DNA of 64,000 bases from Bacillota bacterium (GCA_012516125.1 JAAYXB010000090.1:90815-154814), one strand, 5' to 3'; shown: positions 8,946 to 19,636, counted from the first letter of the stretch. Numbers and translations: made by a program. Notes: generated from the letters alone by a model not told the origin.

Positions 8946-9494
8946 CTAGACGAGCCGAACCGCTATTTCAGTTCCGCTGGACCCCTCAGACACCTCGACC
9001 AGTGTGAACCTCCCCTGGTACCTCAAGGTCCTAACAATCCTGGCGAGGGCGAAGAGCCATGAGGGACCGAATTCGATGGAAAACCGTTCCCTCTTTTGGC
9101 CATGTTCCAGAGTCGGGCCTGACGTATCAGCGCACAAGTCCTGGCCGTACGACCAATGGCCGCCCTCGGCTGCGGCACCGCGCAGGGAGCGCCCGCCCTT
9201 CCCCAAGTCCACCCGTGCTTTCTGGGAGAGGGCAGGGCACAGGAAGAAGAGCACCGACATAAGGTAGCCCGCCGACTCCAGCAGGTCCTCGAGCACGAAG
9301 AGCGGGAAGACGATAGGGATGGTCCCACGCCACCCGGGGAACCGCAGGGTCACCAGCAGGAAAAACGACGGGAGGCGGCACCCGGCGGCGCTCAGCCCCA
9401 CCCTGCGCAACCCCGCTCGGCCCTCCTGCGGGGTGACCTCATAAACGCGGGTTGCCCCGCCATCCTTCACGTGTGGTTCAGAGTTACTCGACAT
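8946..9494 (-). CDS. Uncharacterised membrane-associated protein, last gene of the DUF2089-DUF4097 operon
   Basis: 182 aa. The ATG overlaps the end of the upstream gene by 11 bp, with AGAGGTCT before it, so translation is probably coupled. The recognisable parts are a hydrophobic amphipathic stretch (IPIVFPLFVLEDLLESAGYLM), a variable central part and a conserved-looking C terminus (GRFTLVEVSEG..IAVRLV). I recognise no named domain. The position suggests a role with the DUF4097 and hairpin-motif proteins at the membrane. Confidence 0.7.
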   Translation of the reverse strand: MSSNSEPHVKDGGATRVYEVTPQEGRAGLRRVGLSAAGCRLPSFFLLVTLRFPGWRGTIPIVFPLFVLEDLLESAGYLMSVLFFLCPALSQKARVDLGKGGRSLRGAAAEGGHWSYGQDLCADTSGPTLEHGQKRERFSIEFGPSWLFALARIVRTLRYQGRFTLVEVSEGSSGTEIAVRLV

Positions 9495-9855
9495 AGACCT
9501 CTACCTTCGTCTCGTCGCTATCGATGTCCACGATCTTGCCCATCGTGGCATCGGTGATACTAGCGAGGATCTCATCCAGGTCGATATCCTGTTCCTTGAT
9601 CTCATCGGCCACATTCTTTGGTATGAACTTCATCGCCACCTTCGCAAGGGCGAGCGGGATGTTGACGTTCACCTTGGTGTTGTCCCCGGCATCAAACACG
9701 CGCACCCGCAGCATCTTCGCGGGCCTGCCCGCGCCCACCCCGCCGGCCTGCCCGGACGTCGAGCTTTCCAGGGCCTCGAGGAGCTTGAGCCCCTCGTCCA
9801 CGGAGATCTTCCCTTCTCGAACCATCGTCAGTATCTGTCTCTTCTCATCGATCAC
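9484..9855 (-). CDS. Short SHOCT-like helical-hairpin protein of the DUF4097 operon
   Basis: About 123 aa from the GTG (VIDEKRQIL), with GGAGG 8-9 nt upstream. The N terminus carries the hairpin motif RQILTMVREGKISVDEGLKLLEALE. After a Gly-rich linker comes a compact domain with MLRVRVFDAGDNTKVNVNIPLALAKVAMKFIP, a pattern recurrent in YvlB/LiaX-type proteins, and an acidic C terminus. The same hairpin motif occurs in the two preceding genes, which suggests shared protein-protein contacts. Exact function unknown; a role in envelope stress is inferred from the family context only. Confidence 0.8.
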   Translation of the reverse strand: MIDEKRQILTMVREGKISVDEGLKLLEALESSTSGQAGGVGAGRPAKMLRVRVFDAGDNTKVNVNIPLALAKVAMKFIPKNVADEIKEQDIDLDEILASITDATMGKIVDIDSDETKVEVYVE

Positions 9856-9905
9856 CGTGATCGTCCTCCTCAACCTCTAGAATGGCTCCGGCTACCATCC
9901 GACGA

Positions 9906-11453
9906 TCAGCCTTGCGACTCCGACTCGGGCAGACCCGGCGTACCGGGCGCGTCGGGCGCACCCGGCGCGTCAGGCGTATCCGGAGGTGCGGCCTGCCCCG
10001 CGCCATCGGCGTCGGTGCCTGCTTTGACTACGCTTATGGAGCCGTTTGACGTCTCTGCCTTGATCCGCAACCTGTTGGCCTTCGCCTCGTATCTGGCGGT
10101 CGAGGCCACGATCTCCTTGTGCCCCATGGACCTTGTGTTCACCTGGTATACGAGGTTCGGCAGATCGACGTGAATACCTCCGTGTGATGTCTCAGCTTCT
10201 ATAGAATAGCCGACATCGCCAGATGCGGCAAGCTGAACCTCTATGGACCCGTTGGACGTCTCAAGCTCATAAACGGCGTCGCCCGCGGGACTGGCCGGAG
10301 CCACGAATATACTCCCGTTCGAGGTCTCTGCGACGAGCTTTTTCGCGGCTCCCCTGCACCGGATGCGACCGTTGGACGTCTCGAGCTCAGCGATGGCCGC
10401 GCTGGCACCGTCAAGATCGATTCGACCGTTGGACGTCTCCACGTCGATGGTCCCGCACTCCAGCGCGCCGACCTCAACCTTCCCATTGGACGTCTCAAGC
10501 TTCAAGTCGTACTGAAAGCCTCGCGGAAGCTGAATCGTGAGCGCTGCCCCGCTCACCACCTTCTCGCCGCTGCAGTCGATCCTGAGCCGGCCTGGACCAG
10601 CCTCGTACTCGATGGCCTCCTCCAGCCGGGCCTGGGCAGCGCCGGGGTCGCTCGCCGCACCTCTCACTCGTGCCCGGATCTCCACGCGGAACCCCGGGCC
10701 GTCCCACGGCTCGATGGTGATGCCGCCGTTGGACGTGGTAGCTTCTATGGTCACCCTGTTGAGCTTAGCGTCGAAACTGCCCTCAAAGGTCTTCTTCACC
10801 CTAACCCCCGGGGCAAAAGCGCCCAGGAACGGCTCGGTGAAGGCCTCCGCCCAGGCCGATGGCTCACCCCATCTAAAGCGCCGATGGGGCTCGGAGATAT
10901 CCTCACCGAGCTTCTCCGCAGCGCGTTCCTTCGCGCGCATGGCGCGCTCTATAGCGCGCCCCCTCTCCTCCATCGCCCTCTCCACAGTCTTCTCGATGCG
11001 TTCCGCGAGGCTCTCGAGGGCCGGGCCGTAGGAAGCTTCAGCGAGATGCGCCAGTTTGTGCGCGAGGGCGCGGATCTTGGCGAAGTCCGGCCCATGCCCG
11101 ACGCTCTCCCACTCCCTGCCACCCTCGCCAGTCTCGCCGCCTTCCGTTCTGGCGGCATCCCCAGCAGCGCCTGCGTCTGCGCCAGCGCCTGCACCTGCGC
11201 CCGCACCTGCACGTGCGTGTGCACCTGCGCCAGCGCGTGCGAAGGCGCCAGCAGCGTCTTTTCGCTCTTCGCTGGTCTGCCCGGCTTCCCTGCCAGGCTC
11301 CCGAAGCCCAGGGCTGCCCTCCCCGCCTTCGCAAGGGACACCCTCCTCAACCTCCACCGCCTCGTCCAGGGCATCGATAAGAGCCGCGGCCTCCTCGCTC
11401 GTGATCTTGCCCTCTTCAAGCATCTTCAGGATCATCATGTGCTCTTCCCGCAC
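9906..11453 (-). CDS. DUF4097 family beta-repeat protein with N-terminal SHOCT-like motif
   Basis: 515 aa from GTG (VREEHMMIL), which has AGAAGGAGG 7 nt upstream; an ORF extension to 11672 lies inside the upstream gene. It starts with the hairpin motif (ILKMLEEGKITSEEAAALIDALDE). An Ala/Gly/Arg low-complexity tract (residues ~64-98) coded by hexanucleotide repeats and a charged coiled-coil-like region follow. The C-terminal half is a repeated right-handed beta domain with at least seven copies of ETSNG(K/R/S)I, the DUF4097 signature. DUF4097/YvlB/LiaX proteins are linked in Bacillota to membrane and cell-wall stress sensing. There is no signal peptide, so a cytoplasmic location is likely. Confidence 0.9.
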   Translation of the reverse strand: MREEHMMILKMLEEGKITSEEAAALIDALDEAVEVEEGVPCEGGEGSPGLREPGREAGQTSEERKDAAGAFARAGAGAHARAGAGAGAGAGADAGAAGDAARTEGGETGEGGREWESVGHGPDFAKIRALAHKLAHLAEASYGPALESLAERIEKTVERAMEERGRAIERAMRAKERAAEKLGEDISEPHRRFRWGEPSAWAEAFTEPFLGAFAPGVRVKKTFEGSFDAKLNRVTIEATTSNGGITIEPWDGPGFRVEIRARVRGAASDPGAAQARLEEAIEYEAGPGRLRIDCSGEKVVSGAALTIQLPRGFQYDLKLETSNGKVEVGALECGTIDVETSNGRIDLDGASAAIAELETSNGRIRCRGAAKKLVAETSNGSIFVAPASPAGDAVYELETSNGSIEVQLAASGDVGYSIEAETSHGGIHVDLPNLVYQVNTRSMGHKEIVASTARYEAKANRLRIKAETSNGSISVVKAGTDADGAGQAAPPDTPDAPGAPDAPGTPGLPESESQG

Positions 11454-11490
11454 GATGCTCCCTCCTTCTGGGTTGCCGATTGGCAGAACG

Positions 11491-11874
11491 TCATCGCTGC
11501 TTGAGAAGCTTGATCGCTTCTTCCGCATGGATCTCGCCCTTTGCGAGCGAGTCCAGGATTCCCTTACGCCTTGCGGCGGTCTGCGCCTCGTCCTCCTTCT
11601 CGCGCTCCACGGGGTAGCCGAGGGCCTGGATGATCGCGTCAAGCCGGCCCCGGACTGTAGGATACGACACACCGAGTTCCCTCTCCACTTCCTTGATGTT
11701 GCCGCGGGACTTGATGAAGATCTCCACGAAGTCCTTCTGCTCGTTGGAAAGCTGACAGAACTTGCATGTCTCGAACCGGCCTTCTATAGAGGTCTCGCAC
11801 CTTGGACATGACAGCCTCGTCACGTCGAGGGCTTCCCCGCATACAGGGCATCTGCCCAGCGCCCTTCGTCTCAT
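11491..11874 (-). CDS. DUF2089 family zinc-ribbon/HTH regulator
   Basis: 127 aa from MRRRALG (AGGGAG upstream). The N-terminal zinc ribbon has CPVCG..CPRC plus a further CKFC. A helix-turn-helix-like core follows with FVEIFIKSRGNIKEVERELGVSYPTVRGRLD, the defining DUF2089 segment. The C terminus ends in the hairpin motif RKGILDSLAKGEIHAEEAIKLLKQR, shared with the next two genes. It is first in the operon, directly behind a strong promoter. It is likely the transcriptional regulator of the operon, perhaps autoregulatory, but this is inference. Confidence 0.92.
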   Translation of the reverse strand: MRRRALGRCPVCGEALDVTRLSCPRCETSIEGRFETCKFCQLSNEQKDFVEIFIKSRGNIKEVERELGVSYPTVRGRLDAIIQALGYPVEREKEDEAQTAARRKGILDSLAKGEIHAEEAIKLLKQR

Positions 11875-11934
11875 GATCCCACTCCCTTCAATATCGTCAA
11901 TAGGACCCTTAATCATATTGAGCTGTGTGTTAAC

Positions 11935-11963
11935 ATCATAAATCCACCTGGTTCACCTGTCAA
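11935..11963 (-). promoter_or_regulatory. Sigma-A promoter of the DUF2089-DUF4097 operon
   Basis: On the minus strand a perfect TTGACA (11958-11963) and TATGAT (11935-11940) are separated by exactly 17 bp, 60 bp before the DUF2089 start. This is the best consensus match seen in the window. Confidence 0.8.
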
Positions 11964-12091
11964 TAAGTCCCCTGATCTTTTTTCTCGTAATCCCCCTGGG
12001 CGTCCCTTGAGGCAGGCCGCACATTGCTGAATCAACGACACACCATACGAAAATGTCACGACGTGTTCGGCAGGAAATTCGGGGCATGTAT

Positions 12092-12105
12092 CGAATGTAT
12101 GTTCG
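12092..12105. promoter_or_regulatory. Candidate LexA/DinR box between the DUF2089 operon and uvrB
   Basis: CGAATGTATGTTCG differs at one position from the Bacillota SOS operator CGAAC-N4-GTTCG. It lies 237 bp upstream of uvrB, a classic SOS gene, but 60 bp upstream of the best uvrB promoter candidate rather than on top of it, so function is uncertain. Confidence 0.4.
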
Positions 12106-12166
12106 CGCAGCAAAAGGCAATACTGCTATATGCTGGGCACGCTCAAGTGAGGCATGGCCGATGACG

Positions 12167-12195
12167 TTGCGCATGCGGCACAGGTGTCTTAGAAT
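12167..12195 (+). promoter_or_regulatory. Candidate sigma-A promoter for uvrB
   Basis: TTGCGC (12167-12172), 17-bp spacer, TAGAAT (12190-12195), about 147 bp before the uvrB GTG. The -10 matches 5 of 6 positions and the -35 is weak. The rest of 11964-12341 holds no gene that I can support. Confidence 0.4.
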
Positions 12196-12341
12196 TGTAC
12201 AGGTGGGATGACGGAAGTTGGCGTGGGCGGCATTCGCACGATAGGTGCTTGACGGCCGCACGCGAGTGGCGGCTGAGTGCGGGGGCACCGTCGACGGCCG
12301 GTTCGGAGCGCGAGCCACCGTGAGGGGGCAGTACGCTGGAA

Positions 12342-14387
12342 GTGAACGAGTTCAAGCTCAGAACCGATTTGAAACCCAAGGGTGACCAGCCCAGGGCCGC
12401 GAGGGATCTCGCGGAGGGCATAAGGGCCGGCTACAGGTATCAGACGCTCCTTGGGGCCACGGGCACCGGGAAGACGTTCACGGACGCCCTCGTGATCCAG
12501 GAGGTGCAAAGGCCCACACTGGTGATCGCCCACAACAAGACGCTCGCAGCGCAGCTATGTAGCGAGTTTCGGGCCCTGTTCCCGGAAAACGCTGTCGAAT
12601 ACTTCGTGAGCTACTATGACTACTACCAGCCGGAGGCGTACATCCCACAGACCGACACTTACATCGAGAAAGACTCGTCCATCAACGACGAGATCGACCG
12701 GCTGCGGCACGCCGCGACTAGCGCCCTGCTCGAGCGGCGCGACGTCATAATCGTGGCGAGTGTCTCGTGCATATACGGTCTTGGGTCGCCCGAAGACTAT
12801 AAGGGCCTGACAGTCATGCTGCGTCGGGGCGGCAACGCCGACAGAGACGCGGTCTTGAGGAAGCTCGTAAGCATTCAGTACGCCCGGAACGACATCGGGT
12901 TCACGCGGGGCACCTTCAGGGTCCGGGGCGATGTCGTGGAGATAATCCCGGCTTACGGCGAGAACGCCATCAGGATAGAGTTCTTCGGAGACGAGATCGA
13001 TCGCATCCTCGAGGTGGACGTGGTCACCGGCGAAGTGGTCCGAGACAGGGAGTCGGTGACCATTTTCCCCGCGACGCACTTCATCACGAGCGATGAAAAG
13101 CTGAAGCGCGCGCTTGTCAGCATCGAGCAGGAGCTGGAGGAGCGGCTCGCCGAGCTTCGCGCTGCCGGGAAGCTGCTTGAGGCCCAGAGGCTCGAGCAAC
13201 GGACCCGCTACGATTTGGAGATGCTGGCCGAGGTAGGCTACTGCCAGGGTATCGAAAACTACTCTCGCCATCTCACCGGAAGGCAATCAGGCGAGCCGCC
13301 GGCTACGCTGCTCGACTACTTCCCCGAAGACTTTCTGGTGATCATTGACGAGTCGCACGTGACGCTGCCCCAGTTGCACGCGATGTACGCGGGCGACCGG
13401 TCACGCAAAGAGAACCTCGTTGAGTACGGGTTCAGGCTGCCGTCGGCTTTCGACAACCGCCCGCTCACGTTCGAGGAGTTCGAGCAGCGCGTAAACCAGG
13501 TCATCTTCGCGTCGGCAACACCCGGGCCCTACGAGCTTCGCGTGAGCAGCCAGGTCGTGGAGCAGATCATACGTCCGACCGGGCTCGTCGACCCGGAGGT
13601 CGAGGTGCGCCCCGTGAGGAACCAAATAGACGACCTCCTCGCCGAGATCCGTGCGCGGGTGGACGCCGGCGAGCGCGTCCTGGTCACAACCCTCACGAAG
13701 AAAATGGCCGAGGACCTCACCGACTACCTTGTGGACGTCGGTGTAAAGGCTCGGTACCTCCACTCCGAGATCGACACCCTGGAGCGCGTGGAAATCCTGC
13801 GGGACCTGCGCCTCGGGGACTTCGATGTCCTCGTCGGCATAAACCTGCTGCGCGAGGGTCTGGACTTGCCCGAGGTGTCCCTCGTAGCGATCCTCGACGC
13901 CGACAAAGAAGGCTATCTGCGCTGCGAAACGTCGCTCATCCAAACCATCGGGCGGGCCGCGCGCAACGTCCACGGCAAGGTGATCATGTATGCCGACACC
14001 ATCACCCAGTCCATGCGGCGCGCCATCGACGAGACCAACAGGCGGCGCAGGATACAGATGGAGTACAACGAGCTCCACGGCATAACCCCCGAGTCCATCA
14101 AGAAGGCCGTCCACGACATCGCGGAGTTCGCGAGGGCCGCCGAGGAGAGGCCCGCATACGGGGCTACGGCCCACGCCGCGGCCGAGTCCGGAGCTCGGTC
14201 CACGTCAGAAGCTGGCGCTTCCAGGGCCGAGGCCGAAGCGGTGGAGAGGATGTCCGACAAAGAGCTTGCGGCGTTCATCCGCACCCTCGAGGACGAGATG
14301 CGCAGGGCGGCGCAGGCGCTCGAGTTCGAGCGCGCTGCAGAGCTGCGCGACAGGATTCGCGCCCTCAGGCGCCGGTTCGCGTCCTGA
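12342..14387 (+). CDS. uvrB: UvrABC excinuclease subunit B
   Basis: 681 aa, GTG start. The helicase-like damage-verification subunit of nucleotide excision repair, loaded onto lesions by UvrA and recruiting UvrC. Walker A GATGTGKT at residues 38-45. The damage-probing beta-hairpin is [12 protein letters not shown], the Walker B-like box is IDESHV, and helicase motif VI is [11 protein letters not shown]-terminal UVR motif ([14 protein letters not shown]) binds UvrC. A ~60-residue Ala/Glu-rich linker before the UVR motif is slightly long. The stop codon TGA is part of the left terminus of a MITE-like element. uvrA follows after 106 bp. Confidence 0.98.
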   Translation: MNEFKLRTDLKPKGDQPRAARDLAEGIRAGYRYQTLLGATGTGKTFTDALVIQEVQRPTLVIAHNKTLAAQLCSEFRALFPENAVEYFVSYYDYYQPEAYIPQTDTYIEKDSSINDEIDRLRHAATSALLERRDVIIVASVSCIYGLGSPEDYKGLTVMLRRGGNADRDAVLRKLVSIQYARNDIGFTRGTFRVRGDVVEIIPAYGENAIRIEFFGDEIDRILEVDVVTGEVVRDRESVTIFPATHFITSDEKLKRALVSIEQELEERLAELRAAGKLLEAQRLEQRTRYDLEMLAEVGYCQGIENYSRHLTGRQSGEPPATLLDYFPEDFLVIIDESHVTLPQLHAMYAGDRSRKENLVEYGFRLPSAFDNRPLTFEEFEQRVNQVIFASATPGPYELRVSSQVVEQIIRPTGLVDPEVEVRPVRNQIDDLLAEIRARVDAGERVLVTTLTKKMAEDLTDYLVDVGVKARYLHSEIDTLERVEILRDLRLGDFDVLVGINLLREGLDLPEVSLVAILDADKEGYLRCETSLIQTIGRAARNVHGKVIMYADTITQSMRRAIDETNRRRRIQMEYNELHGITPESIKKAVHDIAEFARAAEERPAYGATAHAAAESGARSTSEAGASRAEAEAVERMSDKELAAFIRTLEDEMRRAAQALEFERAAELRDRIRALRRRFAS

Positions 14388-14470
14388 GTGGGGGTGCAGA
14401 AATCCTCCCGACTTTTGGGAGGGGTTGCCGGTGACCCAAAGAGAGGGCGCAACACCGGCAGCCCACCAAG
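14384..14470. mobile_element. MITE-like element, truncated (copy R3), in the uvrB-uvrA junction
   Basis: It begins with CTGAGTGGGGGTGC, whose TGA is the uvrB stop, and continues with the GCAGAAAT arm and the GGGTTGCCGGTG..CAACACCGGC stem seen in copy R1 (inverted). The distal arm and second terminus are missing. It occupies most of the uvrB-uvrA spacer and ends shortly before the uvrA RBS. It will be present in a uvrBAC transcript as a stable hairpin. Confidence 0.65.
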
Positions 14471-14493
14471 TGTGTTTTCGGAGGCAACGAAGA

Positions 14494-17334
14494 GTGGGCA
14501 AGCAACAGATAATCGTCAGGGGTGCGCGCCAACACAACCTGAAGAACATAGACCTTGAGATCCCCAGAGACAGGCTGGTGGTCATCACCGGCCTTTCCGG
14601 TTCGGGCAAGTCTTCCCTGGCCTTCGATACCATTTACGCCGAAGGCCAGCGCCGCTACGTGGAGTCGCTCTCGGCGTACGCCAGGCAGTTCCTCGGCCAG
14701 ATGGACAAGCCGGACGTGGACTACATCGAAGGCTTGTCTCCAGCCATCGCCATAGACCAGAAGAGCGGGAGCCGGAACCCCAGGTCCACCGTGGGCACGG
14801 TCACCGAGATATACGACTACCTGCGACTCCTCTTTGCCAGGATCGGGAAGCCCCACTGCCCGAAGTGCGGGAAGCCCATCACTCAGCAAACGGTGCAGCA
14901 GATCGTCGACCAGGTCATGGCGCTCGGCGAGGGCACGAGAGTGCAGGTCCTCGCCCCGGTCATCCGGGGCAAGAAGGGCGAGCACAAGAAGGTGATCGAG
15001 GACATACGGAAGGAAGGGTTCGTCCGCGTCCGGGTCAACGGGGAAGTGCACGGCGTTGATGAAGACATATCCCTCGAGCGCTACAAGATCCACACCATCG
15101 AGATCGTCGTGGACCGCCTCGTCATCCGGCCCGGTGTCGAGATGCGCCTCGCCGACTCACTGGAGCTTGCCATGAGACGCGGCGAAGGGATAGCCATCGT
15201 CAATGTGGTGAGCGGCGAAAACGGTCAGGATCTTGTTTTCAGCGAGAAGTTCGCATGCCCAGACTGCGGGGTGAGCTTTGAAGAGCTTGCGCCGAGGATG
15301 TTCTCGTTCAACAGTCCCTATGGCGCATGCCCCGAGTGCGCTGGCCTCGGCACCAAGGAGGAGATCGACCCCGAACTCGTCCTCGACCTGGATAGGAGCA
15401 TAGTCGAGGGCGGCATCGTACCGTGGGAGAGGTCCTGGCAGGGAACGCGCAGCGATTACTTCGCCAATCGGGTCATGGCGGTGTGCAAGCGGTTCGGAAT
15501 AGACCCGTCCGTGCCCATCGGCCGCCTCCCCGAGGAACAACAGCGAATCCTCCTCTACGGCGCGGGCAGAGAGCGGTTCCGATACCAGTATCACAACTTC
15601 GCGGGCGAGCTCGTCTGGCACGAGAGCTACTACGAAGGCGTCGTGCCGTACCTTGAGCGCCGCTACAGGGAGGCCCACTCAGAGGCGGCGCGCGAAGAGA
15701 TAGAGCAGTTCATCACGGCAAGGCCCTGCCCCGCATGCCGCGGCGCGCGCCTTAAGCCCGAGAGTCTCGCCGTGAAGGTTGGCGGCAAGTCCATTATGGA
15801 AGTGACCGCCATGTCGTGCTCCGACGCAAGGGAGTTTTTTGAGAAACTCTCACTGACTGAGCGCGAGGCCACGATAGCGAAGCAGATCCTCAAGGAAATA
15901 CGGGAGAGGCTGGGGTTCCTGGTGAACGTCGGCCTCGACTACCTCACCCTCGACAGGGCCGCGGGCACACTTGCGGGTGGCGAGGCACAGCGAATCCGGC
16001 TTGCGACGCAGATCGGGTCGAGCCTGGTCGGCGTCCTTTACATCCTGGACGAGCCGAGCATCGGGCTACACCAGCGCGACAACAAGCGCCTCATCGATAC
16101 CCTCAAACGCCTGCGCGACCTGGGGAACACCGTGCTTGTCGTGGAGCACGACGAGGAGACCATCCGCGCCGCGGACCACATTATAGACATCGGTCCGGGT
16201 GCCGGTGCGGAGGGCGGTTATGTGGTCGCGTCGGGCACCATCGATGAAATCATCGCCTGCGAGAAGTCCATCACCGGTCAGTACCTCGCAGGTAAGCGGC
16301 GGATTCTCGTGCCGCCGCGCCGCCGCTCGCCCAACGGGAAGTCCCTCCTGATAAAGGGCGCGCGCGAGCACAACCTGAAAAACATCGACGTAGAGATCCC
16401 GCTGGGGGTGTTCGTCTGCGTCACGGGAGTCTCAGGATCCGGCAAGAGCACGCTCATAAACGAGATCCTTCATCGGAAGCTGGCCCACGAGCTGAACCGG
16501 GCTGCGGTGAAGCCGGGCGCCCACGACGCCATCCTCGGGATCGAGCACCTCGACCGCGTCATCGACGTGGACCAGTCGCCCATCGGGCGCACGCCGCGCT
16601 CGAACCCTGCGACCTACACGGGGACATTCGACCTGATACGCGAGACCTTCGCCCTCACCCCCGAGGCGAAGGTGCGGGGGTACAGCCCGGGCAGGTTCAG
16701 CTTCAACGTGAAGGGCGGGCGCTGTGAGGCGTGCAAAGGGGACGGCATCATTAAGATAGAGATGCACTTCCTGCCAGACGTGTACGTGCCGTGCGAGGTG
16801 TGCAGGGGGAAGCGCTACAATCGCGAAACTCTTGAGATCAAATACAGGGGCAAGAGCATCGCCGACGTGCTCGACATGCGGGTCGACGAGGCACTGGAGT
16901 TCTTCAAGAACCTTCCGAGGATCCGTCGCAAGCTGGAGACCCTTAACGACGTGGGCCTCGGCTACATCAAGCTGGGCCAGCCAGCCACCACGCTCTCCGG
17001 TGGCGAGGCCCAGAGGGTCAAGCTCGCGACCGAGCTTAGCAGGCGGAGCAACGGACGGACCCTTTATATCCTTGACGAGCCTACCACCGGCCTTCACTTC
17101 GCCGACATCGAAAAACTTCTGGACGTGTTGGGCCGCCTCGTGGACGCGGGAGACACCGTGATCGTCATCGAGCACAACCTTGACGTCATCAAGACGGCGG
17201 ACTATATCATAGATCTTGGTCCGGAAGGCGGGGAGCGCGGCGGCACGGTCGTGGCGTGCGGCACCCCGGAGGAGGTCGCAAGATGCGAGTGGTCCTACAC
17301 CGGACAGTTCCTCAGAAAGGTGTTGGGGATATGA
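14494..17334 (+). CDS. uvrA: UvrABC excinuclease subunit A
   Basis: 946 aa from the GTG at 14494 (GGAGG ~9 nt upstream); a longer in-frame reading enters uvrB and the repeat element. The damage-sensing ABC ATPase of NER. It starts with the characteristic [19 protein letters not shown]. It has two Walker A motifs (GLSGSGKSS and GVSGSGKST) and two signature motifs (LAGGEAQRI and LSGGEAQRV). Zinc modules include CPKCGK, the CPDCG..CPEC pair and the C-terminal [16 protein letters not shown] finger needed for DNA-damage recognition. The stop overlaps the uvrC ATG (ATGA), so the two are translationally coupled. Confidence 0.98.
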   Translation: MGKQQIIVRGARQHNLKNIDLEIPRDRLVVITGLSGSGKSSLAFDTIYAEGQRRYVESLSAYARQFLGQMDKPDVDYIEGLSPAIAIDQKSGSRNPRSTVGTVTEIYDYLRLLFARIGKPHCPKCGKPITQQTVQQIVDQVMALGEGTRVQVLAPVIRGKKGEHKKVIEDIRKEGFVRVRVNGEVHGVDEDISLERYKIHTIEIVVDRLVIRPGVEMRLADSLELAMRRGEGIAIVNVVSGENGQDLVFSEKFACPDCGVSFEELAPRMFSFNSPYGACPECAGLGTKEEIDPELVLDLDRSIVEGGIVPWERSWQGTRSDYFANRVMAVCKRFGIDPSVPIGRLPEEQQRILLYGAGRERFRYQYHNFAGELVWHESYYEGVVPYLERRYREAHSEAAREEIEQFITARPCPACRGARLKPESLAVKVGGKSIMEVTAMSCSDAREFFEKLSLTEREATIAKQILKEIRERLGFLVNVGLDYLTLDRAAGTLAGGEAQRIRLATQIGSSLVGVLYILDEPSIGLHQRDNKRLIDTLKRLRDLGNTVLVVEHDEETIRAADHIIDIGPGAGAEGGYVVASGTIDEIIACEKSITGQYLAGKRRILVPPRRRSPNGKSLLIKGAREHNLKNIDVEIPLGVFVCVTGVSGSGKSTLINEILHRKLAHELNRAAVKPGAHDAILGIEHLDRVIDVDQSPIGRTPRSNPATYTGTFDLIRETFALTPEAKVRGYSPGRFSFNVKGGRCEACKGDGIIKIEMHFLPDVYVPCEVCRGKRYNRETLEIKYRGKSIADVLDMRVDEALEFFKNLPRIRRKLETLNDVGLGYIKLGQPATTLSGGEAQRVKLATELSRRSNGRTLYILDEPTTGLHFADIEKLLDVLGRLVDAGDTVIVIEHNLDVIKTADYIIDLGPEGGERGGTVVACGTPEEVARCEWSYTGQFLRKVLGI

Positions 17335-19574
17335 GTGAAGTGCCCAACGCTGAGCTTACGGCTGCGACCGAAGGTCGGCCCACGGCGGGCCACACTGACA
17401 AGAACTCGGACATGGACATGGACATGGATACGAACGTGAACATGAACACGGACAGCGACAGGGACAGCGACAAGGCTACAGCGAGGAAGGGCCTTCACGA
17501 CAGGGTCAAGGACCTGCCCGATAGGCCGGGGGTCTATATCATGAAAGACGCGACGGGGCGCGTCATCTACGTCGGCAAGGCGTCCTCCCTCAGGAATAGA
17601 GTGCGCTCGTATTTTCAGTCGCCGGAGGGGCTTGCCAGGCGCACGCGAGCGCTCATCGAGCACATCGCCGACTTGGAGTACGTGGTCACCGACTCCGAAG
17701 TTGAGGCCCTGATCCTCGAGAACAACCTCATCAAGCGACATCGCCCGCGGTACAACGTTCGCCTCAGAGACGACAAGACTTACCCGTTCATCAAGGTCAC
17801 ACTGGCGGAGCCATTCCCGAGAGCGGTCGTCACGCGCAGGGTCGAGGAGGACGGGTCGCGCTACTTTGGGCCATACCCAGACGTCAGTGGGATGCGCGAC
17901 ACCCTCGCCTTCCTCAGGCGCCTCTTCCCCGTCCGCGGGTGCTCGAAGAAGATCACCGAAGACTCGCGCGAGCGGCCATGCCTAAACCACCATATCGGCA
18001 AATGCCTTGCTCCATGCGCAGGAGCCGTAACGCGCGAGGCCTATGCTGAGCTTGTGAGGCAAATCGTCCTGTTCCTGGAAGGGCGGCAGGACCAGCTTGT
18101 CCGGGAGATGAAGCGGCGGATGCACGCGGCGTCGGACCTGCTGGATTTCGAGACCGCGGCGGCCCTGCGCGACCGAATACGGGCAATGGAGCGCGTCATG
18201 GAAAGGCAGAAGGTGGTGCTGAAGTCACCCCAGGACCTCGATGTCATCGGCTTCGCACGAAACGAAGACGGCGCTGAAGCGTGCGTGCAAATCTTCTTTG
18301 TGCGCGGCGGCAAGCTCGTGGGGCACAAGCGATTCTTCATGGCGAACTCCGATGACACGCCTGACGCGGAGATGCTCGCGGCCTTCGTCAAACAGTACTA
18401 TGCGGCAGCCGCGTTCGTGCCCGGCGAGATCGTCGTGCAGTCAGGCCTCGGCGACGACGCCGGCTCCGTCGCCTCGTGGCTTGGCACCCTTCGCGGCTCG
18501 AAGGTGCGCATCACCGTGCCGCACCGCGGCGAGAAGAAGCGTCTCGTGGACATGGTGCACGATAACGCCAGGCTCGGCCTGGAGGAGGCCCGGGCGCGCG
18601 CCATGCGCGCCACCGAGATGGAAGAGGGCGCCCTCGTGGAACTTCAGGAGGCGCTCGGGCTTCCGAGGCTGCCGCGCAGGATAGAGGCGTTCGACATATC
18701 CACCATCCAGGGCACCGATGCGGTCGGGTCGATGGTGGTCTTCGAAGGCGGGCGCCCGCTCAAATCCGCATACAAGCGGTTCAAGATCAAGACCGTGGAG
18801 GGACAGGACGACTTCGCCATGATGCGCGAGGTGGTCGCAAGGCGATGCCGGAGAGCGCTGCACGAAGGGCAGGAGCGGCGCGAGGGGCAGGAGGCGCATC
18901 AGATTCGAGAGGAGCACGAACGGCAACAACGGCGCCCCGCGACTGCTGCCGCGCCCGGTGACACTGGTGCGGCCCATCCCCTCCCCGAAGGCGGAGGCCC
19001 GGCCGAAGCAGTGGGAAAGGGCGCCCCCGACCTGCCCGATAGGAGACGAGCCGAGGACGCGAGAGGTGCGAAGGTCTCGGGGGACGCCAAAGCCGCACGA
19101 GCACCGGGCGTACTGCCTGATCTAATGCTCATCGACGGCGGAAAGGGCCAGCTCAACGCGGCCCTAGAGGCGCTGCGCGAGTGCGGGCTGGCCGAAGAGA
19201 TCCCGGCTGCGGGCCTTGCCAAGGAGCATGAGCTCGTGTTCCTCGAGGGCAGGCCCGACCCCATCGCCCTGCCCAGAGACTCGAAAGCACTCTTCTTGCT
19301 TCAGCGCGTGCGCGATGAGGCCCACAGGTTCGCCGTGTCGTACCACCGGCAGCTTCGCACGAAGCGGGCGACCCTCTCCATGCTGGAGGAGATTCCCGGC
19401 ATCGGCGAAAAGCGTCTCAAGGCCCTCATAACGGCGTTCCGCTCGGTGCGAGCCATGCGCGAGGCGAGCGTCGAGGACCTGGCGAAAGTCCCCGGCATGA
19501 CCCGCAAAGCCGCCGAGCGCGTGAAAGAAGCCCTGGGTGCTCTGACCCCGCCTCACGCAAACCCAGACGAATGA
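17331..19574 (+). CDS. uvrC: UvrABC excinuclease subunit C, with internal insertion
   Basis: 747 aa, versus about 600 in most bacteria. The ATG overlaps the uvrA stop. Domains: a non-family N-terminal tail with Asp-Met/Asn-rich dipeptides ([13 protein letters not shown]); the GIY-YIG nuclease ([19 protein letters not shown]); a UVR motif ([15 protein letters not shown]); the RNase H-like nuclease ([20 protein letters not shown]); and C-terminal helix-hairpin-helix motifs ([24 protein letters not shown]). About 90 low-complexity Arg/Glu/Ala/Pro residues (505-592) interrupt the RNase H-like domain just before [11 protein letters not shown]. Both catalytic centres look intact. It makes the 3' and 5' incisions in UvrB-DNA complexes. 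Confidence 0.97.
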   Translation: MSEVPNAELTAATEGRPTAGHTDKNSDMDMDMDTNVNMNTDSDRDSDKATARKGLHDRVKDLPDRPGVYIMKDATGRVIYVGKASSLRNRVRSYFQSPEGLARRTRALIEHIADLEYVVTDSEVEALILENNLIKRHRPRYNVRLRDDKTYPFIKVTLAEPFPRAVVTRRVEEDGSRYFGPYPDVSGMRDTLAFLRRLFPVRGCSKKITEDSRERPCLNHHIGKCLAPCAGAVTREAYAELVRQIVLFLEGRQDQLVREMKRRMHAASDLLDFETAAALRDRIRAMERVMERQKVVLKSPQDLDVIGFARNEDGAEACVQIFFVRGGKLVGHKRFFMANSDDTPDAEMLAAFVKQYYAAAAFVPGEIVVQSGLGDDAGSVASWLGTLRGSKVRITVPHRGEKKRLVDMVHDNARLGLEEARARAMRATEMEEGALVELQEALGLPRLPRRIEAFDISTIQGTDAVGSMVVFEGGRPLKSAYKRFKIKTVEGQDDFAMMREVVARRCRRALHEGQERREGQEAHQIREEHERQQRRPATAAAPGDTGAAHPLPEGGGPAEAVGKGAPDLPDRRRAEDARGAKVSGDAKAARAPGVLPDLMLIDGGKGQLNAALEALRECGLAEEIPAAGLAKEHELVFLEGRPDPIALPRDSKALFLLQRVRDEAHRFAVSYHRQLRTKRATLSMLEEIPGIGEKRLKALITAFRSVRAMREASVEDLAKVPGMTRKAAERVKEALGALTPPHANPDE

Positions 19575-19636
19575 ACCGAGAGCGGGCCTAAGTAGATCGC
19601 CATAAGTAATCGCCGGTTCCAGAGAGCGCACGCGCC

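Noticed and set aside
14266..14493. Upstream extension of UvrA into uvrB and the repeat
   Set aside because: The family N terminus and an RBS are at the GTG 14494.
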